A stretch of DNA of 64,000 bases from JAAXKN01 sp036261625 (lineage in GTDB: Bacteria; Bacteroidota; Ignavibacteria; Ignavibacteriales; SURF-24). Below, piece after piece: positions 9,958 through 19,994 of this stretch; within the stretch, counting starts at the first letter, position 1, and each line of letters opens with the position of its first letter. The notes below the pieces were generated by a model. It did not search any database, was not told the DNA's origin, and was given only the letters and a program-made list of their open reading frames with translations. A program made the position numbers and the translations under genes. The stretch spans positions 124,001 to 188,000 of the forward strand of contig DATAKL010000058.1 in assembly GCA_036261625.1 (NCBI GenBank), in the 5' to 3' direction.

Positions 9958-10301
9958 CGGCAAACGTTTTATACAGGGATAACCTGGTAAAAATTACCGG
10001 GACGAAGCTTGAAAGCGACGGAAGCCCGAATGCCGGGTGCCTGGTTACACTGGTTTACCCCGAGACAAAACAGACGTGGAGAGCTGTAACAGACAAGAAG
10101 GGATATTTTGAGATAAGCCTCACAGACCCCAAGGCAGGCTACTATGAAGTAAGGTATCACGGCTCGGGGAACGTGAACAGGCGCTTTCAGCCCCAGGGGG
10201 ACTGGGAAATAATAGAGATAAAGGATTTCGCAAAACTTTACGATAACACTCCTCCGGATGAGACAAAGGCCGGGGACCTTGCAAATTTCCTAAACGAATA
10301 G
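9954..10301 (+). CDS. Small Ig/carboxypeptidase-regulatory-like beta-sandwich protein
   Basis: 115 aa, ATG overlapping the previous stop; ends with TAG. Residues 5-70 follow the pattern of a transthyretin-like/carboxypeptidase-regulatory fold: a strand, Asp-Gly-Ser-Pro-Asn-Ala-Gly, a strand with Val-Thr-Leu, then Thr-Asp-Lys-Lys-Gly-Tyr-Phe. Such small beta-sandwiches decorate tails and may bind surface carbohydrate. The C-terminal 25 residues are acidic. Function is inferred from fold pattern and context. Confidence 0.5.
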   Translation: MTANVLYRDNLVKITGTKLESDGSPNAGCLVTLVYPETKQTWRAVTDKKGYFEISLTDPKAGYYEVRYHGSGNVNRRFQPQGDWEIIEIKDFAKLYDNTPPDETKAGDLANFLNE

Positions 10302-10308
10302 GTGGAAA

Positions 10309-11112
10309 ATGATAAGGCAGGTAGAAATACACAAGACGAACGTAATTATAAGAAAAGAAAGCCTTATAAGCCTGGAACAGGACACAAAGGAATTTGAGAT
10401 CGAAGGCTATACGGGAACGACAGAAACGCAGATTAACACACCAGCCTTAAAGGCAACGGTTCCCGCGGCAAAAAAAGATGACTTTACATTTATTGGGGCA
10501 AATGACGTCATATTCAAAAACCTTCCAATTGGCTCTTATTACTACTTCAGGGCAAGAATAATCACTTCGCGCGGAGAAGCCGGGCAGTGGAGCGAATTCA
10601 CCTCTGAACTTATAGGCGACAATGTTGCGGGTATGACTTTTATTACAACGGGCTACCCGAAGGTTATAATGGATTCGAGCGCCGTAATATTCCGCGTGGC
10701 AATAGATCAGGTTCCGGCAGACTTTAAGGAATTTCAGTGGTACTTTTTAAGAGCCGCGGCCAATCTTACAGATACGACCCCGCCCACGCAACCGGCATAC
10801 CCCGGGAAAGACGTAATACCGAACCTTAACCCCACGACATTTACACAGGAAGGAAGCAGCATAATTAGCGAGGTAAGATTCTCAGGCGACAAGCTGAACT
10901 GGTATCATGTCTGGGCAAGAGCCGTGGACAAAAGCGGCAACTCGGCACCGGATAAGACGGTTAATAACGGCTGGCTATACGTTGGCTGCGGGAAGGTACT
11001 GGCCTTTAACGCACAGACCGACCAGGATAACCTGCCGCCTGACGGGACAAAGACGGTAAAAATGACCGGAGTGACAATTTCCGGCGTAGAATGGATAGGG
11101 GAAGAAGTTTAA
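10309..11112 (+). CDS. Fibronectin-III-like tail appendage protein
   Basis: 267 aa with a good AGGTGG ribosome site. Contains one clear FN3-like segment (about residues 50-100, with a Tyr-Tyr-Phe-Arg-Ala-Arg strand) and a second partial one ending near residue 230 with His-Val-Trp-Ala-Arg-Ala-Val-Asp. Similar Ala-Val-Asp-x-Ser-Gly-Asn turns recur in the 2159-aa fibre downstream, so these genes share modules. Likely a fibre segment or adaptor. Confidence 0.55.
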   Translation: MIRQVEIHKTNVIIRKESLISLEQDTKEFEIEGYTGTTETQINTPALKATVPAAKKDDFTFIGANDVIFKNLPIGSYYYFRARIITSRGEAGQWSEFTSELIGDNVAGMTFITTGYPKVIMDSSAVIFRVAIDQVPADFKEFQWYFLRAAANLTDTTPPTQPAYPGKDVIPNLNPTTFTQEGSSIISEVRFSGDKLNWYHVWARAVDKSGNSAPDKTVNNGWLYVGCGKVLAFNAQTDQDNLPPDGTKTVKMTGVTISGVEWIGEEV

Positions 11113-11138
11113 CAAAAAAGATATTCCGGAGAAATTAA

Positions 11139-14100
11139 ATGGCTATTGAGAATAACATATCCACACAACTGCACGAAAAGGGCTACGGGCTCAGCATTTA
11201 TAACTCTACAGACACCGGATCAGGAGTTAAAAGCCTGCACATATACGCCCAGGCTACAGATCTGGCCTGTACAGGAAACAATGCAGACTTCAGCCTGGCA
11301 AGTCTTGTAGGTGTAATTGAGGACGTGGATAATACGCCCAGTTACAGCAAACTTAGTGATGTAGCGGCAAGCCCCAAAGTGCTTGTTTTGAGGAATAAGG
11401 ACAGCTATCCGGTAACAACAGCATTAGACAAAACCCCGAAACATAACGCAAACAACGTTTACCCCTTCATATTCAGAAATTACATAAACGGGAAATACTA
11501 TGCCTTCTGGGTACTGGCAGCAGATAAGGCGGGAAACCTTGAAGTGCTGGACCAAGATTCAGATTCAGGGAAACAGCAGACTACGACAAAGCCCTTATTC
11601 TACAAAGTAGATCCGCTTGTAGACAATACGGCGCCGGAATTTGACGGCCCGGACGGACTTGTTACGCTAAGCGACCTGACTTTTTCAGGGGCACTTGCAA
11701 CCTACACCGTACAGGCCCCCGCAGGCGTAACAACAGACGACCAGGCTAAAGCCTATTTTAACGACCATATAGTAGCCTTCAAGATCTCAGGAGCCGCGAA
11801 ACAGCGCTACATCACATCGGCCACATTCAGGGCCGGAACGCCTAACCTGGTATCTTTTGAAATGGACACCCAGGGCTTAGGCAACGCCAATGCTGATGCA
11901 GGAACAACAAAACTTCTGCCGACGGTTAAAATAGTTGGGGGAATTGGAACACTAAGCCTTAGCTACCCGATAAGCAACTCTGTAAACCTGAAAGGCTATA
12001 AAATTGAGCGCGGAGTTACAAACGACCCCGCAAGCCCCGCAGCATTGAGGAACCTGACAAAAGACGAAGGGACAATAACCTGGATTTTAGCCGGTTACAT
12101 AAACGCCGAGAGCTTCACTGACACAAACCTGAAGCTTTCGGCCACGAACCTTGTTAATACCCCGGACACCCAGAAATTTTTATACAGGGTTACGCCCGTA
12201 AGCATATTTACAAACGGTGGAGCTGAGATACTTGGAACCCCGATCTACACGACAAAAAAAGACTTCTATGAAAAGACCTATCGCCCGTCTGCAGGCGAGA
12301 TACCAAACGCGGTACCGATCACCCCAAAGATGGAAACAGGGGCAAACGGGCAGATAACGCTCAGCTGGAACAAGGCAACAGATTCCAACGGGGACCTGAA
12401 GGGCTACGAAATTCAGCGCCAGAGGATTGTAAACGGCACGGCAGAGAGCTTTACTACAATTGCCGACAAAGAATATACCTCCTATGAGGCCGGAACGGGC
12501 TACGACTACAAGTTTACAGATTCAGGGCTGGAAACATATCTGCCGGATAAGGTGGAATATGCCTACAGGGTGAGAACGACGGACTTTGCCGGAAACGTGA
12601 GCGGTTTTACCACCTTCAAAGACGGGGCAAATTCAACAATTAAGGCCTTTGACGCTACGGCACCGGACAATACACTGGGAACGATAACAAAAACCGTTAT
12701 AGGGAAAATAGGAGGCTGGCAGGGGGAAATTCAGCTCCCGGCATCGGGATATGAGGACGTAACGGGAGCGCTTGTATATGCATACTCGGCCTCTACCACC
12801 GGAGGTGTTGCAAGTGCCACGGGAAGGTACCTCGGGACATTCAACATAGAGCCTGGGGAGCGACACATAGTATTCCAGGACTTCTCAGCCCCCAGTAACC
12901 AGAGATTATATGCACAGTACAAATTTAAGCTGAAGGATAAAAACGGGAACATTTCTACAAGCCTTTCGGGATTTTTCCCCGCAACACCTGTTCCCAGTGA
13001 AACGCCGCAGATAGCAGTTGACAAGGTTGCACCTTCGACACAGTTATTTACTCTTGCAATGGCGCTTGTGCCGGATGCAAGTGAGCCTGCAATATCTAGC
13101 GCTACAGCAACGACGGTTGTAGTAACAGGAATAACCGCAGGGGCAAACGAGCTGAAGGATAAGACAATTACAATAGTGGCAGGCTCAGACAGCGTAACAA
13201 GGCCTATCTTATCCAACACCGTGACTTCAGGCGGAAGTACGACAATTACAGTAGCAGACTGGGGAGGTGCCACACCGCAGGCAGGGGGAAAGGCTCTTAT
13301 TCAGCCCGCCCATGTAAGGCTTGATGTAACCGTTCCCGGAAACGAGAACGCGACAGCAGGAGCCGCATCCACACAAGGGGACACCTCAACAGGAGCCGTA
13401 CTAAGTGATACCTCAAAAGGCTGGACCGTGGATGCATACAAAGGGTGGAATGTAACCATAAACGGGCAGGTATTTCAGGCAGTTTCCAACACGGCCAATA
13501 CAGTAACACTTAACGGCATGCTGGACTTCAGCCCTTCGGGTAAGGCTTTTACAATATCCCTTCCAACGGATATAGCAGGCTACGAAGTTTATAAGGGTAA
13601 ATGGAACGGAACTGCCGTTGAGAACTGGGTATTTGTAACCGACACAATGCAGGGATTTACAACTAACTTTTCAGTTGTGGACCGCAACATTGAGGACGGG
13701 GTATACAAGTACGGCATAATAAGCTACGACGCAAACAATAACTATAGCTCCATTAAGGCCTCAGCTGCGACAATAACAATAACAGACGTTACAGCCCCGG
13801 GAGTGCCGGAGGTTAGGAGCGTATACGGCGGGGCAGGAACGATACAGGTAAACTGGAACCGCACCTCGGACGACATAGATCACTATGAATTATACGTACT
13901 GGATAAGAACGATAAATACGTAATTGACAATAACGGGGCCTATATAGCCCAGGCCAGCCGCACGGCCACGGTTACAAAGGAGCAGGTGACAACAGAAAAC
14001 TTCATCATATTCGGCCTGCTGGACAGTAAAGACGATATAGCGCTCTGGAAATACAAGGTAGTAGCTTTTGACCGCTCAGGGAATAACATTTCCACAATGA

Positions 14101-17100
14101 CGGCAAAAACCCCCACCGGGAAGATTTATCTTAACGATTATGTACCGGCTACAGGCTCGGCCCCAAGTAACCCGACAGACTTTACAGCAACAAGCGATAA
14201 CGACGGGAATGTAATAATTAAGATTCCGAAGGCAAACTTAAACACGCAGACAGGCTCTATAATAATTCAGAGGATAGACAACAGCAAGTACAAGAGCAGC
14301 GACGGACAGGACCACTGGGAAGCCGACTGGAAAACAATTGCAGTAATACCGGGAGTTGAGCTTACAAGTGCCGGTGCAATTGTAACAGACCTGAGCTACA
14401 CGGATTACGTAAATGACCGCCTTATATGCAAATACCGCCTTCAGGCAGTAGGATTTAACGGGCTGCCGAACAGTGGCTATACGGCAGAAAAGACGGTAAA
14501 CGTAGTTGACTTTACCGGCTTTACCCTGGCAAATCTGGACGTGACAGTTAGCGTTGACATTAAAATGGTAAAGATAAAGTTCAAGGACACGGTTGACAAG
14601 AAAAACGCCTCCTATGAAATATGGAGGACAAACGACCTTGTAACCGCCTGGGACAGCAATAACTTCTTTACAAATACAGCAATTCAGCCGAAGGTGGTAC
14701 ACGGAAACTGGGAAAGGCTAAGCCCCATACTGCCAAGCACAAAAGGCAACGGCACCCAGACGACCTACGACTACCTGCAGTTTACAGATAGGGACTGGGA
14801 CGAAAACGGGCAGATTCAGCCGGAGCATACAAAACTTTCCACCCAATATAACGGAAAAGCCATATACGCCATAGTAGCAATTGACCAGTGGAATAACCGC
14901 GGGAATGTGTACTACGTTCAGACGGGGAATTCCGGGACATTCGGAGCCAGCTGCATTGTAAGCCTACCCGTACAGTACCGCGAAACAAAGGTGCCGATTG
15001 GGGCATTTCATTGTGATTTCAACAAGGGAGTTCAGAGTTCAATGGGGCATACACCGTCTGACATTCCCCAGGGAGTGCTTTACAAAGGTTACGGAGTGCA
15101 GCCTACCGGACCCTTCGGCTACAATCTGCCTCACCTTGCAGGGGACACAACTGTAATACTTCGCAAACTCGAAAAGTCCTTAGTCAATATGAACGTAAGT
15201 TTAACCTCCATAGTTGACGTATTCCTGTATGACACGAAGAAGGACACAATTAGCTCAGACTGGCGTTGGGACAGCAGTAAAAGTTGGTACAATGAGGCTT
15301 TCAGTTCCACAAGGGGAGGGTCTAAGGAGTTTCCGGAAACCATAGTGGCTATAGCTTGTACTGATAAAGTGCTTTTATTTAATTATGATACTGGTTCCTT
15401 ATGGATGCAATTTAATCTTGGTTTTGGCACAGATACTACGGGTTGTTATATGATTGGTTATACCTCTATTACTTCAATCCATTTTAATAACGGGCTATTA
15501 TATGTTACCCATAAGAATTTAACAGGGCATGTAGATAGCTTATCCATAATAGATTTTATTAAAGATGAAGGAAGAATATATTCTAATTATTATACGGGCG
15601 GTCAATATCCTGCATTAAGAGGTAAAAGAAGTTCTATATCAACAAGAAACCAAGTTGCAGTATTTGATGGAATAAATATCGGTATATATGAACAATATTA
15701 TAATGTATATACAAATTATATAAATGGTAAAGGATATACAGCGCTTGGATCAACTTTAGGATTAAATATTTTATGTGAAACCGACAATAAAGTTATCAAT
15801 TCCATAGATACCTCCAAATTCATCAAAGTAGTAATCCATGAAGGCTACCTCTTCGCACTTAAAGATACAGACAGGTCTATCTATAGAAGTGCAGGAAAAG
15901 TCTCAACTTTATTCCAGAGTTACCCGCTTGAAAGTGATTTGGCAGAAAACTCCAAGGCTATTTCAGACACTTCAAGCCCATATAACGGACAGACTTTTGC
16001 AAGGATAAAACTTACTTCTGAAATAAGTGAAAGTATTGCAGGAACAAAGATAGTGCTTGTTGACGGCAACAGCGCAAATCCTAATTCATTTATCGCAGTC
16101 TATAATTCAGGGAGGTTCATATACTTTGACCGTGGAGCAGTTGACATAGCGACACTCTATTCTTCAGGCAATATGACAATTGACAGTTTCGGGCTTAATG
16201 ACGTAATGACAAATGCCATTTACACAGGAAGTAAGGCAGTTTTATATGATGGGAAAGACGATAGATCAATAATAGCAAATAATGCGGCTTTGAATTTTGG
16301 AACAGGAGACTATACTTGGCAAATTACATTGTCAATTCTTAAACATTCCGATAATGCAACCATTTTAAGCAAGGGAGCCTCAAAATGGCAACATTATCTA
16401 TACTTGAATACAGATGCTAGTGGAAATAAGGTTATTCGTTTTGGTAAGTATGACGGCACTACTGCTGATTATATAGACGTAAAATATTCTGTAAATCAAA
16501 TCCTAAATATAGTGTTTGTAAGAACAGGGACCACGGTTAAGGCTTATTTGAATGGAACACTTGTTGCCACAAAAACTTCAACGGTTTTCGGTGCGAATAC
16601 AGATGATACGTCAGACTTAGCATTTGGATATGTTAATCCACAACCCGGCAATATTAAAATTCTAAATGCCCGTTTATGGAACTATGCACTCTCAGCTTCA
16701 AGAATCTATGAACTCTCTCAGGGAGCTTCTATAAGGACAGATGATAAGTGGGGAAGCAGACAATTATTGCAGACTTGGGGAAACCATGCCACCTTGTCTT
16801 ATGAAACTTTTTCCTCTTCAGACTCAGAAAATCTAACTGCAATAAACACCACCGGGCAGGGTACGGCACTTTCTACTTTAGCCACAAGTATTACAAGCGG
16901 AACCATCCTAAAGGTTAAATGCAATCTTACATTAAATAGTGGCACAGCACCCAAAGTCTATTTAGCAGATAGTTCATGGGCTAATGTTACCCCCATCAAA
17001 CAACTATCGGCTGGTGCTAATGATTTTTATTTTATTACTACAGGCACGGCAGTTACTGCCCTTGTTTTAACCGATAACGGCGTTACTGCAAATTTTTCAA

Positions 17101-17618
17101 TTTCTAATTTTAGAATTATTAAAGAAGGTTGCGTAGCCGAATACTTGGCAGATAACTACGATCCTTCAACCGGAACATGGAAATCTACAGAAAACGCAGA
17201 AGGTGGAGTTTCAACATTAAACGCTACTCAGGCAACAGCTTCATACAGACCTGTTTCAGTCAATATGCCTAACAGGTATGTAACTAAGGCTTTCCCTAAG
17301 ACCTTATCTCCTGCAAAGGATAAACAGCTTGCGGTGGCTATGAATAATACACTCATAGAATTTACGGTTACTACTTCCGGGACTACAACGACTAATGTTG
17401 TTACTCCAATTACCACAGCAGACATATATCAGTATGTAGGTAAATATATATTATGTCAGGCTACAGGAGAAATTCAGCAGATAACAGCACAGACAAACGG
17501 TGCAAATGCTCAGTTTACAACAAATGCTTTTACAACGACACCTTCGGGATTTGCCAGAATAATTGACAGTGATACTGCTGAAGGTGGAATACTCATCCTA
17601 GGAGAAATTGACCAATGA
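11139..17618 (+). CDS. Giant multi-FN3 tail fibre with LamG-like domain
   Basis: 2159 aa, ATG 11139 behind GGAGAAATTAA. The first 1250 residues are a chain of fibronectin-III-like modules, recognised by repeated Asp-x-x-Ala-Pro linkers, Gly-Tyr-x-Ile/Val strands and Asp-Xaa-Ala/Ser-Gly-Asn turns. Around residues 1705-1870 a LamG/concanavalin-like beta-sandwich is visible (a Leu-Asn-Phe-Gly-Thr-Gly-Asp-Tyr-Thr start, a Tyr-Leu-Asn-Gly turn, an Arg-Leu-Trp-Asn-Tyr-Ala-Leu end), a fold that often binds glycans. DNA composition changes abruptly near codon 1405 (about 15.35 kb) from GC-balanced to AT-rich, so the distal, probably receptor-binding, part seems to have a different history. Likely a long side fibre. 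It overlaps the next start. Confidence 0.7.
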   Translation: MAIENNISTQLHEKGYGLSIYNSTDTGSGVKSLHIYAQATDLACTGNNADFSLASLVGVIEDVDNTPSYSKLSDVAASPKVLVLRNKDSYPVTTALDKTPKHNANNVYPFIFRNYINGKYYAFWVLAADKAGNLEVLDQDSDSGKQQTTTKPLFYKVDPLVDNTAPEFDGPDGLVTLSDLTFSGALATYTVQAPAGVTTDDQAKAYFNDHIVAFKISGAAKQRYITSATFRAGTPNLVSFEMDTQGLGNANADAGTTKLLPTVKIVGGIGTLSLSYPISNSVNLKGYKIERGVTNDPASPAALRNLTKDEGTITWILAGYINAESFTDTNLKLSATNLVNTPDTQKFLYRVTPVSIFTNGGAEILGTPIYTTKKDFYEKTYRPSAGEIPNAVPITPKMETGANGQITLSWNKATDSNGDLKGYEIQRQRIVNGTAESFTTIADKEYTSYEAGTGYDYKFTDSGLETYLPDKVEYAYRVRTTDFAGNVSGFTTFKDGANSTIKAFDATAPDNTLGTITKTVIGKIGGWQGEIQLPASGYEDVTGALVYAYSASTTGGVASATGRYLGTFNIEPGERHIVFQDFSAPSNQRLYAQYKFKLKDKNGNISTSLSGFFPATPVPSETPQIAVDKVAPSTQLFTLAMALVPDASEPAISSATATTVVVTGITAGANELKDKTITIVAGSDSVTRPILSNTVTSGGSTTITVADWGGATPQAGGKALIQPAHVRLDVTVPGNENATAGAASTQGDTSTGAVLSDTSKGWTVDAYKGWNVTINGQVFQAVSNTANTVTLNGMLDFSPSGKAFTISLPTDIAGYEVYKGKWNGTAVENWVFVTDTMQGFTTNFSVVDRNIEDGVYKYGIISYDANNNYSSIKASAATITITDVTAPGVPEVRSVYGGAGTIQVNWNRTSDDIDHYELYVLDKNDKYVIDNNGAYIAQASRTATVTKEQVTTENFIIFGLLDSKDDIALWKYKVVAFDRSGNNISTMTAKTPTGKIYLNDYVPATGSAPSNPTDFTATSDNDGNVIIKIPKANLNTQTGSIIIQRIDNSKYKSSDGQDHWEADWKTIAVIPGVELTSAGAIVTDLSYTDYVNDRLICKYRLQAVGFNGLPNSGYTAEKTVNVVDFTGFTLANLDVTVSVDIKMVKIKFKDTVDKKNASYEIWRTNDLVTAWDSNNFFTNTAIQPKVVHGNWERLSPILPSTKGNGTQTTYDYLQFTDRDWDENGQIQPEHTKLSTQYNGKAIYAIVAIDQWNNRGNVYYVQTGNSGTFGASCIVSLPVQYRETKVPIGAFHCDFNKGVQSSMGHTPSDIPQGVLYKGYGVQPTGPFGYNLPHLAGDTTVILRKLEKSLVNMNVSLTSIVDVFLYDTKKDTISSDWRWDSSKSWYNEAFSSTRGGSKEFPETIVAIACTDKVLLFNYDTGSLWMQFNLGFGTDTTGCYMIGYTSITSIHFNNGLLYVTHKNLTGHVDSLSIIDFIKDEGRIYSNYYTGGQYPALRGKRSSISTRNQVAVFDGINIGIYEQYYNVYTNYINGKGYTALGSTLGLNILCETDNKVINSIDTSKFIKVVIHEGYLFALKDTDRSIYRSAGKVSTLFQSYPLESDLAENSKAISDTSSPYNGQTFARIKLTSEISESIAGTKIVLVDGNSANPNSFIAVYNSGRFIYFDRGAVDIATLYSSGNMTIDSFGLNDVMTNAIYTGSKAVLYDGKDDRSIIANNAALNFGTGDYTWQITLSILKHSDNATILSKGASKWQHYLYLNTDASGNKVIRFGKYDGTTADYIDVKYSVNQILNIVFVRTGTTVKAYLNGTLVATKTSTVFGANTDDTSDLAFGYVNPQPGNIKILNARLWNYALSASRIYELSQGASIRTDDKWGSRQLLQTWGNHATLSYETFSSSDSENLTAINTTGQGTALSTLATSITSGTILKVKCNLTLNSGTAPKVYLADSSWANVTPIKQLSAGANDFYFITTGTAVTALVLTDNGVTANFSISNFRIIKEGCVAEYLADNYDPSTGTWKSTENAEGGVSTLNATQATASYRPVSVNMPNRYVTKAFPKTLSPAKDKQLAVAMNNTLIEFTVTTSGTTTTNVVTPITTADIYQYVGKYILCQATGEIQQITAQTNGANAQFTTNAFTTTPSGFARIIDSDTAEGGILILGEIDQ

Positions 17619-18043
17619 CACACTTAATGTTCGCACTCGTATTCTCAATACTCTTTGCAATAAGAGATGGACTTGTAAACAGGCAACTTGATTTCTATAG
17701 AAGAAATGCCACCATCACAGAGGATAAATCAAAAGGACTACAGAGAATATCTGACGGCTGGCACTCACTTGGATATTTCCGTAATGCAGTAATAATAGGT
17801 TTATGGGCTTGCTTTACTCATGCCAGCTTCATAGAAATATGCCTTATACTTTCAACATTCGCACTTTTAAGTGATGGGATAATAAATCTGTTAAGGGGAA
17901 GGAAATATGATCAACCTGTAACAGTGGACTCAAAACTTGACTGGTATGACTGGATATTTGAGACATTGAGAAGTTATAGAATAAATCCATTATTGGTTAA
18001 AATATTATTGTTCATAGGATTTTTAACGGGAGTTTTAATATGA
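17615..18043 (+). CDS. Small multi-spanning membrane protein inside the fibre operon
   Basis: 142 aa. Hydrophobic stretches lie near residues 2-17, 56-75, 72-95 and 122-142, so three or four membrane spans are likely, with a charged central loop. ATG overlaps the stop of the giant fibre gene and its own stop overlaps the next fibre gene, so it is translated within the operon. A holin role is possible because no other lysis gene is seen in this left region, but membrane topology alone does not prove it. I do not recognise a family. Confidence 0.6.
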   Translation: MTHLMFALVFSILFAIRDGLVNRQLDFYRRNATITEDKSKGLQRISDGWHSLGYFRNAVIIGLWACFTHASFIEICLILSTFALLSDGIINLLRGRKYDQPVTVDSKLDWYDWIFETLRSYRINPLLVKILLFIGFLTGVLI

Positions 18044-19989
18044 AAAAAGTTGAGATAAGCACTAAAAGGAATACTCTGGTTCAGGCAGACTTTTCTTCAG
18101 GGAAAGGACTTCTGGCTAATATGGAGATTGTTTATGGACAAAATTTGATTCCAAAGGATGCCAGCGAATTTAACATAGATTATTGGTGGACTAAATTTGG
18201 AAGTTGGCAAATTGCAAATGGAGTAGCCACAAATCCGGGTTCGCCTTATAATGACTTGAGATCACCGGATATATTGGAATTAGGCAAAAGATATAAATTA
18301 ACAATAACTGTAAATCGCACTTCTGGCGATATTCAATTTTATGATGGTGCTGGTGGTGTTTTATTAACTTCATTTTCAACTTCTGGAATTTATAGTTTTG
18401 AATTTATTCATGTTAATCCGAACAGTCACACTCTGGCTTTTTATGCCAGTAGCTTTATAGGTTCCGTTGATAATATTGAACTCCGTGAAGTCTTAGTAAA
18501 AGACACTTCAGGTTTGGGGAATGACCTGAATATTTATGGAAGTCCTACGCAGGGATATTTGGGAAGCCTTCCTATCTTAAATTTTAGTCCTGCCGGTTTA
18601 GCTAGTACGTCTAATCCAACACAGTATGGATATTCTATAATCAGTAGGAGCTATTTAACTTTCTTGGAATCTATCGATGCTGAGTTCACAATATTATCTC
18701 TAATAAACTATGCTGGTATTCAGGCGAATGTTGGAGCTGTTACTTTAAGGAGCAATAATATAACCGATGCTCCTTTGTCTGCTAAAATTTTATTCGGTTT
18801 ACAAAAAGATGGAGATACCAGTGTAAATTATATTTTTAGGTTTGGGAATAATACATTGAATGAATTTGATACAGCTCAACCAAATATGAATATATGGTTA
18901 GGGACTCAATGCTATGCTGGCAGAGTAAAGAATAGAAGCATGGATTTATTTAAAAACGGCAATAAAGTTAAATCAAGGACCATTTCGGCAGTATCGTTTG
19001 ACATTAACAATTATACCTTATATTGCGGATATTATTCTTCAACTTATAGGCCATTATTCGGTAAGGCTGGAGTTTTATTTATTATCCCTAAAGCTCTCTC
19101 CGACACAGAGATCCAGTCCATAAGCCAGAGACTTCTTTATCTTGCGAATTCATGCGGAGTGTGGAGAAGTCAGACAGGCATTGCAGGGGATATGACAGAC
19201 GCTAATTTTGTAGGCGTTCATTCGATTGCCGGAGGAACAGGCGACCTCAGTAAACCCAACGGTGAAAGCGTAGCACTTACAACGGTTGACGCTACAAAGG
19301 GGATTTACTATGATTCAGCCAATCACTTGCTTTATGCTCCTCTTCCGTTAAGTCCAGTTGAACCTATTGTAGATGCAAAGGCAGACGGTAGCAAAGTATA
19401 TGCTCTCAGTAAGGCAGGATTAAGTGAATTCTCACTCGACACCTTCCAGAGACTTTCACATAAAGCAGATGCAGGAAACAATATCGCCTTATCCGCTATA
19501 GATAACAAGTACGTCTATGTTACTGATGCAAAGAGCGTGAAACTTTCCCTGGTAAACCCTTCAACTGGGCGTACAATCTCATACACAAGAAAAGCCTCGG
19601 GGAGTAACTACATCCATACTTACTTTGTTGACGGCATACAGGCAGAGACTAAAACAACGGCAAACAGGTTTGAAAATCCCTCGACTATTGCTTTTCCTTT
19701 CTTTGTGAAGGATTCAAAGATAAGCCTCGATGCAGGGGATTATATCATAGACGACCTCATTGTAGACAGTAAAGCCTATGACCAGTATCAGCTGAGGATG
19801 TGGGCAGTTTCAGACAAGTTTCTTGATTCAAATGTCAAGACTTTAATCGGGGGAGTCTTAGGATTCAGCAATGAGAACATTTACTCGGTAGATGAGGTCC
19901 TTAGTGCCCCTGCAGCCTATCCGCCCGAGCTCATAACCCTGGCAAAGGCCAATAACGATCCAACAAAAGAAGTTTATTACACGGAGTAA
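18040..19989 (+). CDS. Tail fibre protein with LamG-like domain
   Basis: 649 aa, start overlapping the upstream stop. Residues 40-160 look like a carbohydrate-binding beta-sandwich. A LamG-like segment spans about 165-375 and ends with a Pro-Lys-Ala-Leu-Ser-Asp-Thr-Glu-Ile motif, the usual end of this fold in fibre proteins. The C-terminal part has propeller-like short repeats (Ala-Asp-Gly-Ser-Lys-Val-Tyr-Ala-Leu and similar). The DNA is AT-rich from about 18.12 to 19.09 kb, then returns to the neighbouring composition, which suggests module exchange. Confidence 0.65.
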   Translation: MKKVEISTKRNTLVQADFSSGKGLLANMEIVYGQNLIPKDASEFNIDYWWTKFGSWQIANGVATNPGSPYNDLRSPDILELGKRYKLTITVNRTSGDIQFYDGAGGVLLTSFSTSGIYSFEFIHVNPNSHTLAFYASSFIGSVDNIELREVLVKDTSGLGNDLNIYGSPTQGYLGSLPILNFSPAGLASTSNPTQYGYSIISRSYLTFLESIDAEFTILSLINYAGIQANVGAVTLRSNNITDAPLSAKILFGLQKDGDTSVNYIFRFGNNTLNEFDTAQPNMNIWLGTQCYAGRVKNRSMDLFKNGNKVKSRTISAVSFDINNYTLYCGYYSSTYRPLFGKAGVLFIIPKALSDTEIQSISQRLLYLANSCGVWRSQTGIAGDMTDANFVGVHSIAGGTGDLSKPNGESVALTTVDATKGIYYDSANHLLYAPLPLSPVEPIVDAKADGSKVYALSKAGLSEFSLDTFQRLSHKADAGNNIALSAIDNKYVYVTDAKSVKLSLVNPSTGRTISYTRKASGSNYIHTYFVDGIQAETKTTANRFENPSTIAFPFFVKDSKISLDAGDYIIDDLIVDSKAYDQYQLRMWAVSDKFLDSNVKTLIGGVLGFSNENIYSVDEVLSAPAAYPPELITLAKANNDPTKEVYYTE

Positions 19990-19994
19990 GGTGA

